A DNA stretch of 64,000 nucleotides from assembly GCA_964603125.1 (NCBI GenBank), contig CAZRUA010000001.1, forward strand, positions 186,001-250,000, given 5' to 3'. Position numbers and translations under genes: made by a program. Below, piece after piece: positions 44,323-53,813 of the stretch. The notes beneath the pieces were generated by a model. That model did not search any database. It was not told the origin of the DNA and was given only the letters and a program-made list of their open reading frames with translations. Source of the stretch: CAZRUA01 sp964603125 (GTDB taxonomy: Bacteria > Bacteroidota > Bacteroidia > B-17B0 > Aurantibacillaceae). How positions within the stretch are numbered: the stretch's first letter is position 1; every line of letters starts with the position of its first letter.

Positions 44323-46665
44323 TTATTTGCCCACAATAGTGAATTTTACTGATATCCTAATGCCATTTTCGTCCACCAAAAGCAAGGTGTGTTTGCCTGG
44401 GCTTGGACAGCAGGTAAATTGATGGATATCTTTTGTTTCTCCAAGGTATTCATTGTCAATGTGCCAATAGATTTTTGTAGATGAATTTCTATGGGTGGCT
44501 TCAAATACAACCTTGCCTTTATTACCATCTAGTTCAATAGGAATATAGACTTTATGATTGGGTTTGGGATATAAAATTCCCATTGCCTTATCGGCCATTT
44601 TGGTAAGGCATTCGGGTTTAAACTCAGGAAGCATTTTGTAATTGGGATGGTTAAATTTGTAGTATTTCTCAATAATTGGAGGTAGTATAAAGAATGTTTC
44701 ATGTTTCATATTGTAAACATTTTCACATTCACTATCTACACGTTTATTTTCGGATTTACTAAGATGTATAATTTGGTGATAAGGGCAGGAAACACTTTCC
44801 TGACAAGTATTTGGAAGCAATAAAGTATCTACTAAATCGCAATTTAGGTTTGCTCTATGTCCACTTTCACGACAAATTTTCATCTTTGTCATTTTAGTTT
44901 TGGGTTCCTTAAACCACACGTTTGATTTGGGTAGCTGATTAAAAACCTCAAACAAAATGGGGGCTGCCGCTTTAATTCCTGTTAAACCAGGGCGTCCTTC
45001 ACCATCGGCATTTCCAATCCAAACACTAACAACATAATCAGGTGTAATTCCAACAGCCCAAGCATCTCTAAAACCAAAGCTAGTTCCAGTTTTCCATGCA
45101 ATTTTTTGAGACGAATGAAAGGCTCGCCAATTGCCGTCTTCATCCGGACGGTTCACATCAACCATAGCCTCAAATGTTTTGTAAATGCAAGCTTCATCTA
45201 GCTTGTCGATAAACTCTTTTTCTGATTTTTCTTTTTTAGTTTTTACATAGGTAATTTCTTTTGTTGAATCTAGTTTAAGCCGTTGAGCCATTTGTGTATA
45301 AACTTTATTAATATCCCATAATTTGGTTTCGGCTCCACCTAATATAAGCGACAAACCATAATGCTTAGCTGAGTGATTCAGTGTGGTGAAGCCGAAATTT
45401 TTTAAATCTGTATGAAATTTTTCCAAACCATAATCATTTAATAACCTAACCATTGGTATATTTAAACTTCGCGCTAATGCTTTGCTTGCAGGCACTGCGC
45501 CATCGTATTGCTGACTAAAATTTTTCGGACTAAAACCTCCATATTGAGTTGGAATGTCGTGTAATAGCATGTTTGGAGTAATATCACCATTCTCTAATGC
45601 TCTTTCAAAAAGTAAAGGTTTTAACACGCTTCCTGAACTTCTTGAAGCTCTTATACAATCAACATTACAGCTGTATTCAATTTCTTTTAAATTCGTATTT
45701 CCCACATAGGCAAGTACTCTCCCGCTTTTTACACTTGTTATTAAAATAGCGCCATTGTATATTTTGTTTTCAAGCAAGTTTTCATTTTGTGTATTTAAAA
45801 TGGCAATGGATTGTTGTTGTAAATTAAAGTCAATAGTGCTATGTATGGTTTTACCCTTTTGCCCATTTTTTATAGCATACATTAAAAGATGAGGCGCTAG
45901 TTGAGGCAATTGCAAAGGTTTTTCGGGCAACGGTTCTTGTAATGAAAGATGGTAAGTTTCATCGTCTATTACTTTTATTTCGTGTAAACGAGTTAAAAGC
46001 CTGTTGCGTTTTTTTAAAAGTCGATCATGATTTTTTCCAGGATATATTAAACCTGGAGCGTTTGGTAATACAGCAAGTGTTGCAGATTCGGCCCAGCTTA
46101 GTTTATGTGAACTTCTCCCAAAATAGCGCCAAGAGGCAGCTTCTAAGCCTACTACATTGTTGCCGAAGGGAGCATTGGAAGCATAGTAATTTAATATTTC
46201 TTTTTTAGAGTATTTTATCTCTAGTCGAGTTGCCATTAATAATTCTATTAGTTTTTCGGCAACTGTTCGCGGTGGATTTTTTCGTGTTAGCCTTGAAAGC
46301 TGCATGGTTAAAGTGCTTCCGCCACTGACAACTTTTTTCTTTTTTATGTTTTGCGTAATTGCTCTGCCAATTCCCTTTAAACTAAATCCTAAGTGAGAAT
46401 AAAAATCTCTATCCTCAAATTGAATGATGCAGGTTTCGAATTTTTTTGGAACCGAATCGCAAGATGAAAATCTCCATTGTCCATCTCCAGCAATTTTTGC
46501 CCCAAGTAAAATGCCATCTTTATCTAGCAAAACAGTTGATGTTGGTGCGTTAAAAAGCTTTTCGGGCAGGCAGTTGATGTACCAAATTAAAAATAATAAT
46601 GTAAGTGAGTATATAAAGTTTCGTTTATACCTTTTGTATTTTATAATTAATGGGGCGTAGTACAT
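44323..46665 (-). CDS. pbpC: Penicillin-binding protein 1C
   Basis: A 780-residue bifunctional peptidoglycan synthase. An N-terminal membrane anchor (about 17-31) is followed by a GT51 glycosyltransferase domain (catalytic Glu in QFEDRDFYSHLGFSLKG, and GGSTLTMQLSRL). The transpeptidase domain has SGSVLKPLLFE (SxxK), SLNIPMV (SxN) and KTGTSFGFRDAW (KTG). The C-terminal domain (about 690-780) is a BiPBP_C-type beta domain ending CCPSPGKHTLLLVDENG. This set is typical of PBP1C. In many bacteria it sits next to an alpha-2-macroglobulin gene; here that gene is at 7583-13177. It follows the lipoprotein gene by 8 bp. Confidence 0.95.
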   Translation of the reverse strand: MYYAPLIIKYKRYKRNFIYSLTLLFLIWYINCLPEKLFNAPTSTVLLDKDGILLGAKIAGDGQWRFSSCDSVPKKFETCIIQFEDRDFYSHLGFSLKGIGRAITQNIKKKKVVSGGSTLTMQLSRLTRKNPPRTVAEKLIELLMATRLEIKYSKKEILNYYASNAPFGNNVVGLEAASWRYFGRSSHKLSWAESATLAVLPNAPGLIYPGKNHDRLLKKRNRLLTRLHEIKVIDDETYHLSLQEPLPEKPLQLPQLAPHLLMYAIKNGQKGKTIHSTIDFNLQQQSIAILNTQNENLLENKIYNGAILITSVKSGRVLAYVGNTNLKEIEYSCNVDCIRASRSSGSVLKPLLFERALENGDITPNMLLHDIPTQYGGFSPKNFSQQYDGAVPASKALARSLNIPMVRLLNDYGLEKFHTDLKNFGFTTLNHSAKHYGLSLILGGAETKLWDINKVYTQMAQRLKLDSTKEITYVKTKKEKSEKEFIDKLDEACIYKTFEAMVDVNRPDEDGNWRAFHSSQKIAWKTGTSFGFRDAWAVGITPDYVVSVWIGNADGEGRPGLTGIKAAAPILFEVFNQLPKSNVWFKEPKTKMTKMKICRESGHRANLNCDLVDTLLLPNTCQESVSCPYHQIIHLSKSENKRVDSECENVYNMKHETFFILPPIIEKYYKFNHPNYKMLPEFKPECLTKMADKAMGILYPKPNHKVYIPIELDGNKGKVVFEATHRNSSTKIYWHIDNEYLGETKDIHQFTCCPSPGKHTLLLVDENGIRISVKFTIVGK

Positions 46666-46673
46666 TACTAGTA

Positions 46674-47318
46674 TTATTTGTAAATATCAAAATCTTGAAA
46701 TTTTACAGTGCCTAATGTTTTTGCAGTCTCAGTAGTGGTTTTAGTTTCGGCAGGTTCAGTTGCATTAAATTCTTCGGATACTTTTTTATGTAGTAACCAA
46801 GTTTTCTTTTGTTCCGAATATTTAAACGTAGTTTCAGTCGACCATCTCCAAACGCTACCTCCATAGTGTTCAATGCTAAAGCAACCTTCGGTAATTACTA
46901 CACCAACAAAAGGATCTCCCATTACCCCGCCACATGTAACGCAATATACCGCATTGTCGTTTCTTGCAACTTGCGTAAAGCTTCCATCATATTTACCCAG
47001 CAAAATAATTAACGGCCTTCTTACTTCCGATTTGCTAGTATCTGATTCTTTTTCCTCATCAATTTTCTTTAAAACTAAAATAACATCCTTTATTTTGTCT
47101 AGGTTTAAGTCGCCTTTTTGGCTATCTAAAACGGCATAATTCTCAGGAATGAAACTTTCAAAACCTATCTTAATGGGCTCAGTTTTTTTTATTTCTGCTT
47201 TTGGAGTGTCAATTATTTGTTTCAACTCGATTTTTTGTTTCGATTCATTTTTACTCAAATCACATGAAATTGTAATGAATGAGACTAATGCTAGTGATAG
47301 GATGATTTTCGTATTCAT
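46674..47318 (-). CDS. Uncharacterised lipoprotein upstream of pbpC
   Basis: A 214-residue lipoprotein with lipobox ITISC (Cys19). After a Lys/Glu/Gln-rich linker comes a compact domain (about 55-165, PENYAVLDSQKGDLNLDKIKDVILVLKK, RPLIILLGKYDGSFTQVARNDNAVYC, VVITEGCFSIEHYGGSVWRW) that looks like the repeat-type periplasmic domain found in other Bacteroidota lipoproteins; I cannot name it. Two Cys in CVTCGG could form a disulfide. It is 8 bp upstream of pbpC on the same strand, so it may assist this peptidoglycan synthase in the periplasm. That is inference. Confidence 0.82.
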   Translation of the reverse strand: MNTKIILSLALVSFITISCDLSKNESKQKIELKQIIDTPKAEIKKTEPIKIGFESFIPENYAVLDSQKGDLNLDKIKDVILVLKKIDEEKESDTSKSEVRRPLIILLGKYDGSFTQVARNDNAVYCVTCGGVMGDPFVGVVITEGCFSIEHYGGSVWRWSTETTFKYSEQKKTWLLHKKVSEEFNATEPAETKTTTETAKTLGTVKFQDFDIYK

Positions 47319-47395
47319 AGCTCAAAGGTAATTAGCTAAAAAAAAGAAATTTGGCATTTTTATTATTCGCTATACTTTTAATGAAAAGCGTTTTT

Positions 47396-47403
47396 TACCT
47401 TTG
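47396..47403 (+). promoter_or_regulatory. -7 element upstream of the propeller histidine kinase
   Basis: TACCTTTG matches TAnnTTTG and ends 5 bases before the TTG start codon at 47409. No good TTTG is found 19 bases upstream (TTTTA instead). A leaderless or very short leader message is implied. Confidence 0.45.
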
Positions 47404-47408
47404 ATTAA

Positions 47409-50400
47409 TTGAAAAGGCTTAGTTTACATATTCTCTCTACATTTCTGCTGGTAATAAATTTCAGTAATGCCCAGCAGTATAATTTTCGCAACTATTCGGT
47501 TAAGGAAGGTGTGGCTCAATCTCAAGTGTATGGAATTTTACAAGATAGCAGAGGTTATTTGTGGTTAGGTACACGCGGTGGCGGACTCACACGATACGAC
47601 GGTACAACGTTTAAAACGTATACAGTTAAAGATGGTTTAGTAAATAATTATGTTTTTTGTATTGAGGAAGATAAGAATAAGAATCTTTGGATTGGCACGA
47701 ACAATGGCTTGTCTATTTACAATGGAATAAGTTTTAAAAACTATAAACCTACCGGAGATAGCTCAAATGTGTGGATGCAGGAAATTAAAACGGACAGTAA
47801 AAACCGAAAATGGATTGCAACAAATGTTGGGATTTTAATGTTTGATGGCAAGGAGTTTAAGAACATAAGCGAATTGTTAAAGCTCAAAAAGGCGGTAATT
47901 AATGCAATTTGTGTAGACAAGGATGGTAAAATTTGGTTTGGAAATGCAGAAGGCTTATTTTGTATAGCAGAAAAAAATGGTCTTTTCGATTACGAGGACT
48001 ATAGCAAAAAATACGGCTTAATTAAAAACTCTATAACCTCTATTAAGCAAGATAAAAAGGGGAATTTATGGATTGGCACTTATGGTGATGGAGCCTATGT
48101 GTTTAATGGAACTAAGTTTTTTAGGATTGATTACGCGCGTGAATTAATGAAACAAACCATACTTGACTTTTGTTTTGACCAGGCAGGTAATGTATGGATG
48201 GCAAGCTTAAACAAGGGAGTGTGCTTGTATAATACAAGAGATTTAAGTTTTATTTGGCTAGGTGAAGCGGAAGGCTTAAGTAACAATCATGTAAGAAGTA
48301 TAATACAAGATAAAAGTGGGAATTTTTGGTTTGGTACATCAGGAGGAGGAATATGTAATTATTTTGGGAAACAGTTTACTCATTTTGATAAAAGCAATGG
48401 TTTAGGAGGTAATTTTATTTATAGTGTTTTTAAGGATTCAAAACAAAGATTATGGATTGGAACATCTGATAAAGGTTTGAGTGTTTTTGATAGTTCAGTT
48501 TTTAAACAATTTAATTCGTTTAATCATTTTTTAGATGTGAAAGTAAAGTGTATATCCGAAACAAAAACAAATCAATTAATTTTTGGAACAGAGGGTTTTG
48601 GTGCTTATTATTACGATGGTACTAATTTTAAACAGGTAAAGGGAACAGAGAAATTTTTTATACGTGCAATAGTTGTTGATGCTAAGGATAATACATGGTT
48701 AGCTACAGCTGGTGTTGGTTTGTTGCGATATGAAAATAGCGACTTTGAAAAGGAGCCCGAAAAGTTTAATGTTGAATCTGGTTTGTTGCATAATCGATTA
48801 ACAACATTATGCCTAGATAAAACCGGAAAGCTTTGGTACGGAACAGAAAATAACGGGATAGGGTGTATTTATAAAAACAAGATTTCGCATGTAATCATAA
48901 ATCAAAATAATGGTTTAATAGCCAACTCAATAAGAAGTTTGCACGAAGATGTGAATGGAAATTTATGGGTAGGAACTGCTGGTTATGGGATTTCAAGTTT
49001 TGCGTTGTATGGTGCTAATCGTCAAATTAAAAATTATGATTATAAAAGTAAATTAACATCAACCAATATTTACCTTATTACCAGTGATGCTAATGGAAAT
49101 ATTTTTGTTGGTACTGAAACAGGACTGGACTATTTAACAATTGATAAAGAGCGTAATATTTCTGATAAGAAGCATTATAGCAAGGGCGAAGGATTTGTGG
49201 GGATTGAAACTTGTCAGAATTCGTTTTTTAATGAGAAGGATGGAACTATTTGGTTTGGAACTATTAACGGCTTGTCTAAATACAACCCATCTAATGCGGT
49301 TCGTAATAATTTTGAACCCATAACCACCATAACCGATGTGCGTTTGTTTTATGAAACATTTTCTAAAACAGAATATGCAAGTTTGGTAGGTGATTGGAAT
49401 GCATTGCAAAATGTTAATTTACCTTATAGTCAAAACCATTTAAGTTTTGATTTTTTAGGAATTAATTTTAGTAATCCTGAAGCGGTTAAGTACCAATGGT
49501 TTTTAGATGGTTTTGATAAAGATTGGTCGCCACCTTCTAATCAAAAGACAGTAACTTACTCAAATTTACCGAGCGGCGATTTTACTTTTAAAGTGAAGGC
49601 CTGCAATGAAGATGGTGTTTGGAATAAAACGCCAACTGAATTAAAATTTACAATTGAAACACCTATATGGATGAGATGGTGGTTTATTTTGTTGTTAGTG
49701 GTTTGTTTGTCGGCCCTGGTAATTGGTATTTTCAGATGGAGAGTTAAGTTAATACAGGCAAAGGCAAATGAGGCGCAGCAAAAACTTCAAATGGAAAAGG
49801 AATTAATTGAATTGGAGCAAAAGGCTTTACGATTACAAATGAACCCGCATTTTATTTTTAATGCGTTAAATAGTATTCAATCACAAATTGGTTCAGATAA
49901 ACCAGAAGAAGCAAGGTATTATTTGGCAAAATTTTCACGCTTAATGCGTCAGATACTTGATAATTCAAGGGTTTCTGTTATTACCTTGCAAGAAGAAATT
50001 AATACTCTTGAGAATTATTTACTAATTGAGAAGTATTGTAACGGAGATAAATTTGATTATAAAATTAACGCTTCTTCAAACCTCGAATTAGATTTTATTA
50101 AATTACCGCCAATGCTGTTGCAACCCTTTGTAGAGAACGCAATTAAACATGGATTAAATTTTAATTCAGGTAAAAGAGGATGGATAGAAATAAACTTTAA
50201 TGAAGAGGATAATTATCTTATTTGCTCTGTTACTGATAATGGGATTGGCCGGGAAAAATCATCCCAATTGAATAAGCATAGTAAAGAAACTTACCATAAA
50301 TCAACGGCTTTATTAGTTACCAAAGAAAGATTAGATTTGCACGGAGATGTAGATAGTAAAAATGAAATGGAAATTATAGATTTATTTGATGAGAGCGGAA

Positions 50401-50444
50401 GGGCATCAGGGACAAAGGTTGTAGTTAAATTAAAAATTATTTAA
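47409..50444 (+). CDS. Hybrid propeller sensor histidine kinase (LytS-type)
   Basis: A 1011-residue sensor kinase. It appears to start at TTG (47409), the only start that gives a signal peptide (LLVINFSNAQ). Reg_prop repeats (about 35-640) form propellers, then a Y_Y_Y domain (about 680-755), a transmembrane helix (about 758-776), a coiled coil, and a His_kinase domain (PF06580-like) with phosphoacceptor His814 in LQMNPHFIFNALNSIQ. The ATP-binding region has PMLLQPFVENAIKHG and SVTDNGIGRE. This type passes phosphate to LytTR regulators; one is encoded 67 bp downstream. The extracytoplasmic architecture parallels that of the SpoIIE sensor at 1887-5126. Confidence 0.94.
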   Translation: MKRLSLHILSTFLLVINFSNAQQYNFRNYSVKEGVAQSQVYGILQDSRGYLWLGTRGGGLTRYDGTTFKTYTVKDGLVNNYVFCIEEDKNKNLWIGTNNGLSIYNGISFKNYKPTGDSSNVWMQEIKTDSKNRKWIATNVGILMFDGKEFKNISELLKLKKAVINAICVDKDGKIWFGNAEGLFCIAEKNGLFDYEDYSKKYGLIKNSITSIKQDKKGNLWIGTYGDGAYVFNGTKFFRIDYARELMKQTILDFCFDQAGNVWMASLNKGVCLYNTRDLSFIWLGEAEGLSNNHVRSIIQDKSGNFWFGTSGGGICNYFGKQFTHFDKSNGLGGNFIYSVFKDSKQRLWIGTSDKGLSVFDSSVFKQFNSFNHFLDVKVKCISETKTNQLIFGTEGFGAYYYDGTNFKQVKGTEKFFIRAIVVDAKDNTWLATAGVGLLRYENSDFEKEPEKFNVESGLLHNRLTTLCLDKTGKLWYGTENNGIGCIYKNKISHVIINQNNGLIANSIRSLHEDVNGNLWVGTAGYGISSFALYGANRQIKNYDYKSKLTSTNIYLITSDANGNIFVGTETGLDYLTIDKERNISDKKHYSKGEGFVGIETCQNSFFNEKDGTIWFGTINGLSKYNPSNAVRNNFEPITTITDVRLFYETFSKTEYASLVGDWNALQNVNLPYSQNHLSFDFLGINFSNPEAVKYQWFLDGFDKDWSPPSNQKTVTYSNLPSGDFTFKVKACNEDGVWNKTPTELKFTIETPIWMRWWFILLLVVCLSALVIGIFRWRVKLIQAKANEAQQKLQMEKELIELEQKALRLQMNPHFIFNALNSIQSQIGSDKPEEARYYLAKFSRLMRQILDNSRVSVITLQEEINTLENYLLIEKYCNGDKFDYKINASSNLELDFIKLPPMLLQPFVENAIKHGLNFNSGKRGWIEINFNEEDNYLICSVTDNGIGREKSSQLNKHSKETYHKSTALLVTKERLDLHGDVDSKNEMEIIDLFDESGRASGTKVVVKLKII

Positions 50445-50511
50445 AGTTGGTTTATGTTGTCAATTCGAGCGGGGTTGAGAACTAACAATTAATAGATTAA
50501 ATACGAAGAAT

Positions 50512-51255
50512 ATGATTAAAGCAATAATAATAGACGACATAGAACAAGCAAGAAATACTCTAAAAAAAGACTTGGACATTTACGCTAAAGATGTTGAAGT
50601 TATAGGTGAAGCTAACGGAGTAGTGGAAGGAGCTAAGTTGTTAAAAACAATGCAACCCGATGTTTTGTTTTTAGATATACAAATGCAAGATGGTAGTGGT
50701 TTTGATTTGCTGGATATCTTGAAGGAAATTAGCTTCAAAATTATTTTTATCACAGCTTCTGATGCCCATGCTATTAAAGCGTTTAGATATGCTGCAATTG
50801 ATTATTTGTTAAAGCCTGTTGATCCTGATGAATTGCAAGCTTCATTGGCTAAGCTTCGCGGAAAATCGGTAAATGAAAACGAAAAGTATAAATTACTCAA
50901 CGATGTTTTAAAAAACAATTCTAAACCTCATCATAAACTTGCTCTTCATACACAAGACAAAATTCATGTTGTTAATATCAGTGATATTTTACGTTGTGAG
51001 AGTAATGTAAATTATACAGAGTTTCATTTTGTTAATGCTAAAAAACTTTTGGTGACTAAGACGCTAAAAGATTTTGAAGATTTACTTTCCGAACAAGGTT
51101 TTTATCGTGTACATCAATCTCATTTGGTCAACACCAAATACATCAAAGAATTTATTAAAACCGATGGTGGCTATATTATAATGAATGATGGCTCAAATGT
51201 GCCTGTTAGCACACGTAAAAGACCAGAAGTAATAAAGATGCTAGAAGAGTTATAA
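50512..51255 (+). CDS. LytTR family response regulator
   Basis: A 247-residue DNA-binding response regulator. The receiver domain (1-120) has the acidic pair Asp8/Asp9, phosphoacceptor Asp55 in VLFLDIQM, and Lys101 in YLLKPVD. The LytTR domain (about 140-246) has the typical YTEFHF, LKDFEDLLSEQGFYRVHQSHLVNTKYI and VPVSTRKRPEV pattern. It is the partner of the propeller kinase just upstream. Its targets are not visible; no nearby gene shows an obvious LytTR box. It converges with the next gene, with one base between stops. Confidence 0.95.
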   Translation: MIKAIIIDDIEQARNTLKKDLDIYAKDVEVIGEANGVVEGAKLLKTMQPDVLFLDIQMQDGSGFDLLDILKEISFKIIFITASDAHAIKAFRYAAIDYLLKPVDPDELQASLAKLRGKSVNENEKYKLLNDVLKNNSKPHHKLALHTQDKIHVVNISDILRCESNVNYTEFHFVNAKKLLVTKTLKDFEDLLSEQGFYRVHQSHLVNTKYIKEFIKTDGGYIIMNDGSNVPVSTRKRPEVIKMLEEL

Positions 51256-51256
51256 A

Positions 51257-51535
51257 TTATTTCTCGGTATACTCTTCTTTTAAAAACTCTTTCCAATCGC
51301 CTAAGTTAGCAACAACTTGTAACTGACGATAAGTTTGGTGAAAAGCTTCTTCGCTTTCTTGTGAGTTAAGAATGCGTATGCGATAAGAATCGAAATTTTT
51401 TAAAGCTTGTTTTTCTTCAGCAGTAAGTTTCTCGTTGTTGAATTCTTTATCACGTAAATCGCTGATACTGATTTCGCCACCAATCTCTTTTTTTGTAAAA
51501 AAACCTTTTAAAATATTTTTGTTCAAATTTATCAT
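51257..51535 (-). CDS. Small hypothetical protein (92 aa)
   Basis: A 92-residue soluble protein; I use the ATG at 51535 (MINLNKNILKGFF) because an upstream extension to 51574 adds an unlikely hydrophobic start. It is charged and helical, with YRIRILNSQESEEAF and DLRDKEFNNEKLTAEEKQAL. No domain or motif is recognised and no operon partner is clear. It converges with the LytTR gene. It is real by codon pattern and length but has no assignable function. Confidence 0.65.
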   Translation of the reverse strand: MINLNKNILKGFFTKKEIGGEISISDLRDKEFNNEKLTAEEKQALKNFDSYRIRILNSQESEEAFHQTYRQLQVVANLGDWKEFLKEEYTEK

Positions 51536-51618
51536 ACCTCTTGCAAAGGTACTAAGTAAGAACCTGATTAGCATTTTTTATTGCCATCAGTTTTAAACAA
51601 AACTGTGTTGATTAAAGA

Positions 51619-52890
51619 TTAGATTTTAACAAATTTTAAAACTTTGGCCGTTTGGTGACCATTTGGGGGATAAAGCTTAACATTGTAAAGGCCTGATTCA
51701 AGGTCGTTAACATTAATTTTACTCAAATTACTGCCTAAATCTGCCTTTTGCGTTATAGTTTTAATAATATTTCCTGTAAAATCGCAAATATCTATATTTA
51801 ATAGCTCTTCTTCGGATGCTTCATATTGAATGTTTAAAATGTCATTGCTTGGATTTGGAAATAACTCAAATTGATCAAATGTTTCTTCACAATTAAGGTA
51901 AATGGTTTTTAAGTGAGCCCTATTTCCATTCGCATCTGTTTGTAATAGTCGGTAGTATTTGTATTCAGGATTATCTCCATCTAAGGTAAATTCGTAGTTT
52001 GAAGCTGTTTTACTATCACCATTACCTTTAATTGTGGCCACTTCTTCAAAATTAATTCCATCAATACTATGTTCTAAGCTAAAGTGATCGTTGTTTTGTT
52101 CGCTAATACAAGTCCAATTAAAGGTTTTGGATTTGCCCTCGCATTTACCTTTAAAATCTTGCAACTCTACAGGTAAAATAATCGCTGCACAACCAAAGCC
52201 TCCAGTGCTAATATTTGAAACTACAATGTATTGAGGCGAAACATTATATGAAGTAGGGGTTGTAGTGGAATAATATTTTAATGTTAGTTTTCGTATAACT
52301 GTGGTTGAGGTTCCTATACTAACATTGTTATTTCCCCAGCATGTGCATGAAGAAGAAGAATTCGCTTTAAAAGTTACGGTAGTCCCCGAACTTGCGCTAG
52401 CATTACAATCATTTGTTTTAGAAACTGTGAGAGCTGCGCCAGTATTGCTAATAGCTGAAACATCTACGGCATCGTTCCAAGATCCAAATCCATCATCGTT
52501 TATATCATATAAACTAAAGGTAAGAGGGCCACAAACACCATTAACCCCGCCATCAAACGAAATAACAATGGTGACGTTTGAGCTTGCATTAGTCCAATCA
52601 ACCGAAACGTATAGCCCGTTTGGTGCCGAGGAACAGCTAAAACCAGCAGGATCGGTTGAAGTACTGTATTTGGGAGTGCTATTTTTAAATATGCTTGTAC
52701 CAGCACTGCTAGTTATAGTTGTTTTGGTATAATCTGTATAACCACTGCCAGATAGTGTATAGGGATAAGCTATTGCAGTGAAAGGTGTGTAGCTTGTATT
52801 AGGCGAGTAACCCGACCAAGAAAAAGTAGTTTGACCAAAAGAAAATAAACTGGTGAAAATTATAAGTAAAGATAATTTTATCTCCTTCAT
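51619..52890 (-). CDS. Secreted protein with T9SS type A sorting domain
   Basis: A 423-residue secreted protein. Signal peptide ends SLFSFGQ (about residue 20). A beta-rich Ser/Thr-rich N-terminal region (about 20-230) has two Cys pairs and repeated polar segments without a named domain. A domain of the kind that precedes many T9SS tails follows (about 245-330: EHSIDGINFEEVATIKGNGDS, YKYYRLLQTDANG). The C-terminal 80 residues (about 345-423) are a type A sorting domain: LFPNPSNDILNIQYE, DICDFTGNIIKTI, LESGLYNVKLY. It is exported by the type IX system. Ligand or activity unknown. Confidence 0.9.
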   Translation of the reverse strand: MKEIKLSLLIIFTSLFSFGQTTFSWSGYSPNTSYTPFTAIAYPYTLSGSGYTDYTKTTITSSAGTSIFKNSTPKYSTSTDPAGFSCSSAPNGLYVSVDWTNASSNVTIVISFDGGVNGVCGPLTFSLYDINDDGFGSWNDAVDVSAISNTGAALTVSKTNDCNASASSGTTVTFKANSSSSCTCWGNNNVSIGTSTTVIRKLTLKYYSTTTPTSYNVSPQYIVVSNISTGGFGCAAIILPVELQDFKGKCEGKSKTFNWTCISEQNNDHFSLEHSIDGINFEEVATIKGNGDSKTASNYEFTLDGDNPEYKYYRLLQTDANGNRAHLKTIYLNCEETFDQFELFPNPSNDILNIQYEASEEELLNIDICDFTGNIIKTITQKADLGSNLSKINVNDLESGLYNVKLYPPNGHQTAKVLKFVKI

Positions 52891-52987
52891 TGTGTTTGAC
52901 TAGATACGTCAAATGTACAATGAGCAAGGGGCTTTAAATAGGGGGCTAGTCTTCTATGTAGAGGGGGCTGGCCTTCTATTTACAAAA

Positions 52988-53743
52988 CTATTTTATTCTC
53001 TGATGAACAGCTTCAAACAAAACAATTCCTGTTGCAACAGAAACATTTAGAGATGCTATTTTACCTGGCATTGGTATTTTTACTGAGGTGTCACTGCGTT
53101 TTAAATATTCGCCACTAATACCGTTCTCTTCTGAGCCCATGATAATGGCTGTGGGTAATTTAAAGTCAACATCGTAAATTAAATTCTCTGTTTTTTCATG
53201 ACAGGAAATAATTTGCAAGCCACTTTCTTTTAAAAATCCAATGGTGTTTTTTAAATTATCTTCACGGCAAACAGGTATTTTATGTAACGCTCCTGCACTT
53301 GTTTTAATTGCATCGGCGTTTATCTGAGCAGCTCCTCTGCTTGGTATAATAATCATGTCAACACCAGCGCATTCGGCGCTTCGAGCAATAGCCCCAAAAT
53401 TACGAACGTCAGTAATTTTATCTAAAATTAAAACCAAAGGAACTTTCCCACTTTCAAATACCGAACCTAGTAAATCTTCGGTAGCGTAATAAGTAATGTT
53501 AGCTAGGTAAGCTATAACGCCTTGATGATTTTTGCTGCTAATGCGTTTTAATTTTTCGATAGGAACCCACTGATAAGGTATTTCAGTGCCTTCAAGTGCT
53601 TTGCGCAATTGTCCAAAAAGTTCGTTACTCAAACCTTTTTGAATTAAAATTTTATCAAACTCTTTTCCAGCCTCAATGGCTTCGATAACGGCACGTGTGC
53701 CAAATATCATATTTTCTTCCTTATCGTTGTTGCTATGAAACAT
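52988..53743 (-). CDS. rlmB: 23S rRNA (guanosine-2'-O-)-methyltransferase RlmB (TrmH family)
   Basis: A 251-residue SPOUT methyltransferase. I use the ATG at 53743; a frame with a TTG farther upstream would run through the hppA terminator. The N-terminal substrate-binding part (IFGTRAVIEAIEAGKEFDKILIQKG) is followed by the catalytic domain with the three SPOUT motifs: LDKITDVRNFGAIARSAECAG, IIMGSEENGIS, and the knot end ASLNVSVATGIVLFEAVHQR. It methylates the 2'-O of a guanosine in 23S rRNA. It lies directly after the pyrophosphatase gene's terminator hairpin. Confidence 0.94.
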   Translation of the reverse strand: MFHSNNDKEENMIFGTRAVIEAIEAGKEFDKILIQKGLSNELFGQLRKALEGTEIPYQWVPIEKLKRISSKNHQGVIAYLANITYYATEDLLGSVFESGKVPLVLILDKITDVRNFGAIARSAECAGVDMIIIPSRGAAQINADAIKTSAGALHKIPVCREDNLKNTIGFLKESGLQIISCHEKTENLIYDVDFKLPTAIIMGSEENGISGEYLKRSDTSVKIPMPGKIASLNVSVATGIVLFEAVHQRIK

Positions 53744-53759
53744 GATGTAAATGTAAATA

Positions 53760-53793
53760 AAAACTCCGTGCAATTTTTATTACACGGAGTTTT
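53760..53793 (-). terminator. Terminator of the pyrophosphatase gene, just before rlmB
   Basis: An 11-bp inverted repeat AAAACTCCGTG (53760-53770) / CACGGAGTTTT (53783-53793) with a 12-base loop, followed on the minus strand by a T-rich tract. It ends hppA. The rlmB start is 17 bp beyond. Confidence 0.8.
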
Positions 53794-53813
53794 AAAATGA
53801 GTTGTGATTAATA

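Noticed and set aside
47381..47404. Upstream ATG in front of the propeller kinase
   Set aside because: It reads ATG AAA AGC GTT TTT TAC CTT TGA, a stop after seven codons, and one-base shifts in the T-run also hit stops; the TTG at 47409 fits the signal peptide.
52301..52732. Long plus-strand open frame (143 codons) opposite the T9SS type A protein
   Set aside because: It is a shadow of a Ser/Thr/Gly-rich coding region; the minus-strand frame has a signal peptide and a sorting domain, this one has none.
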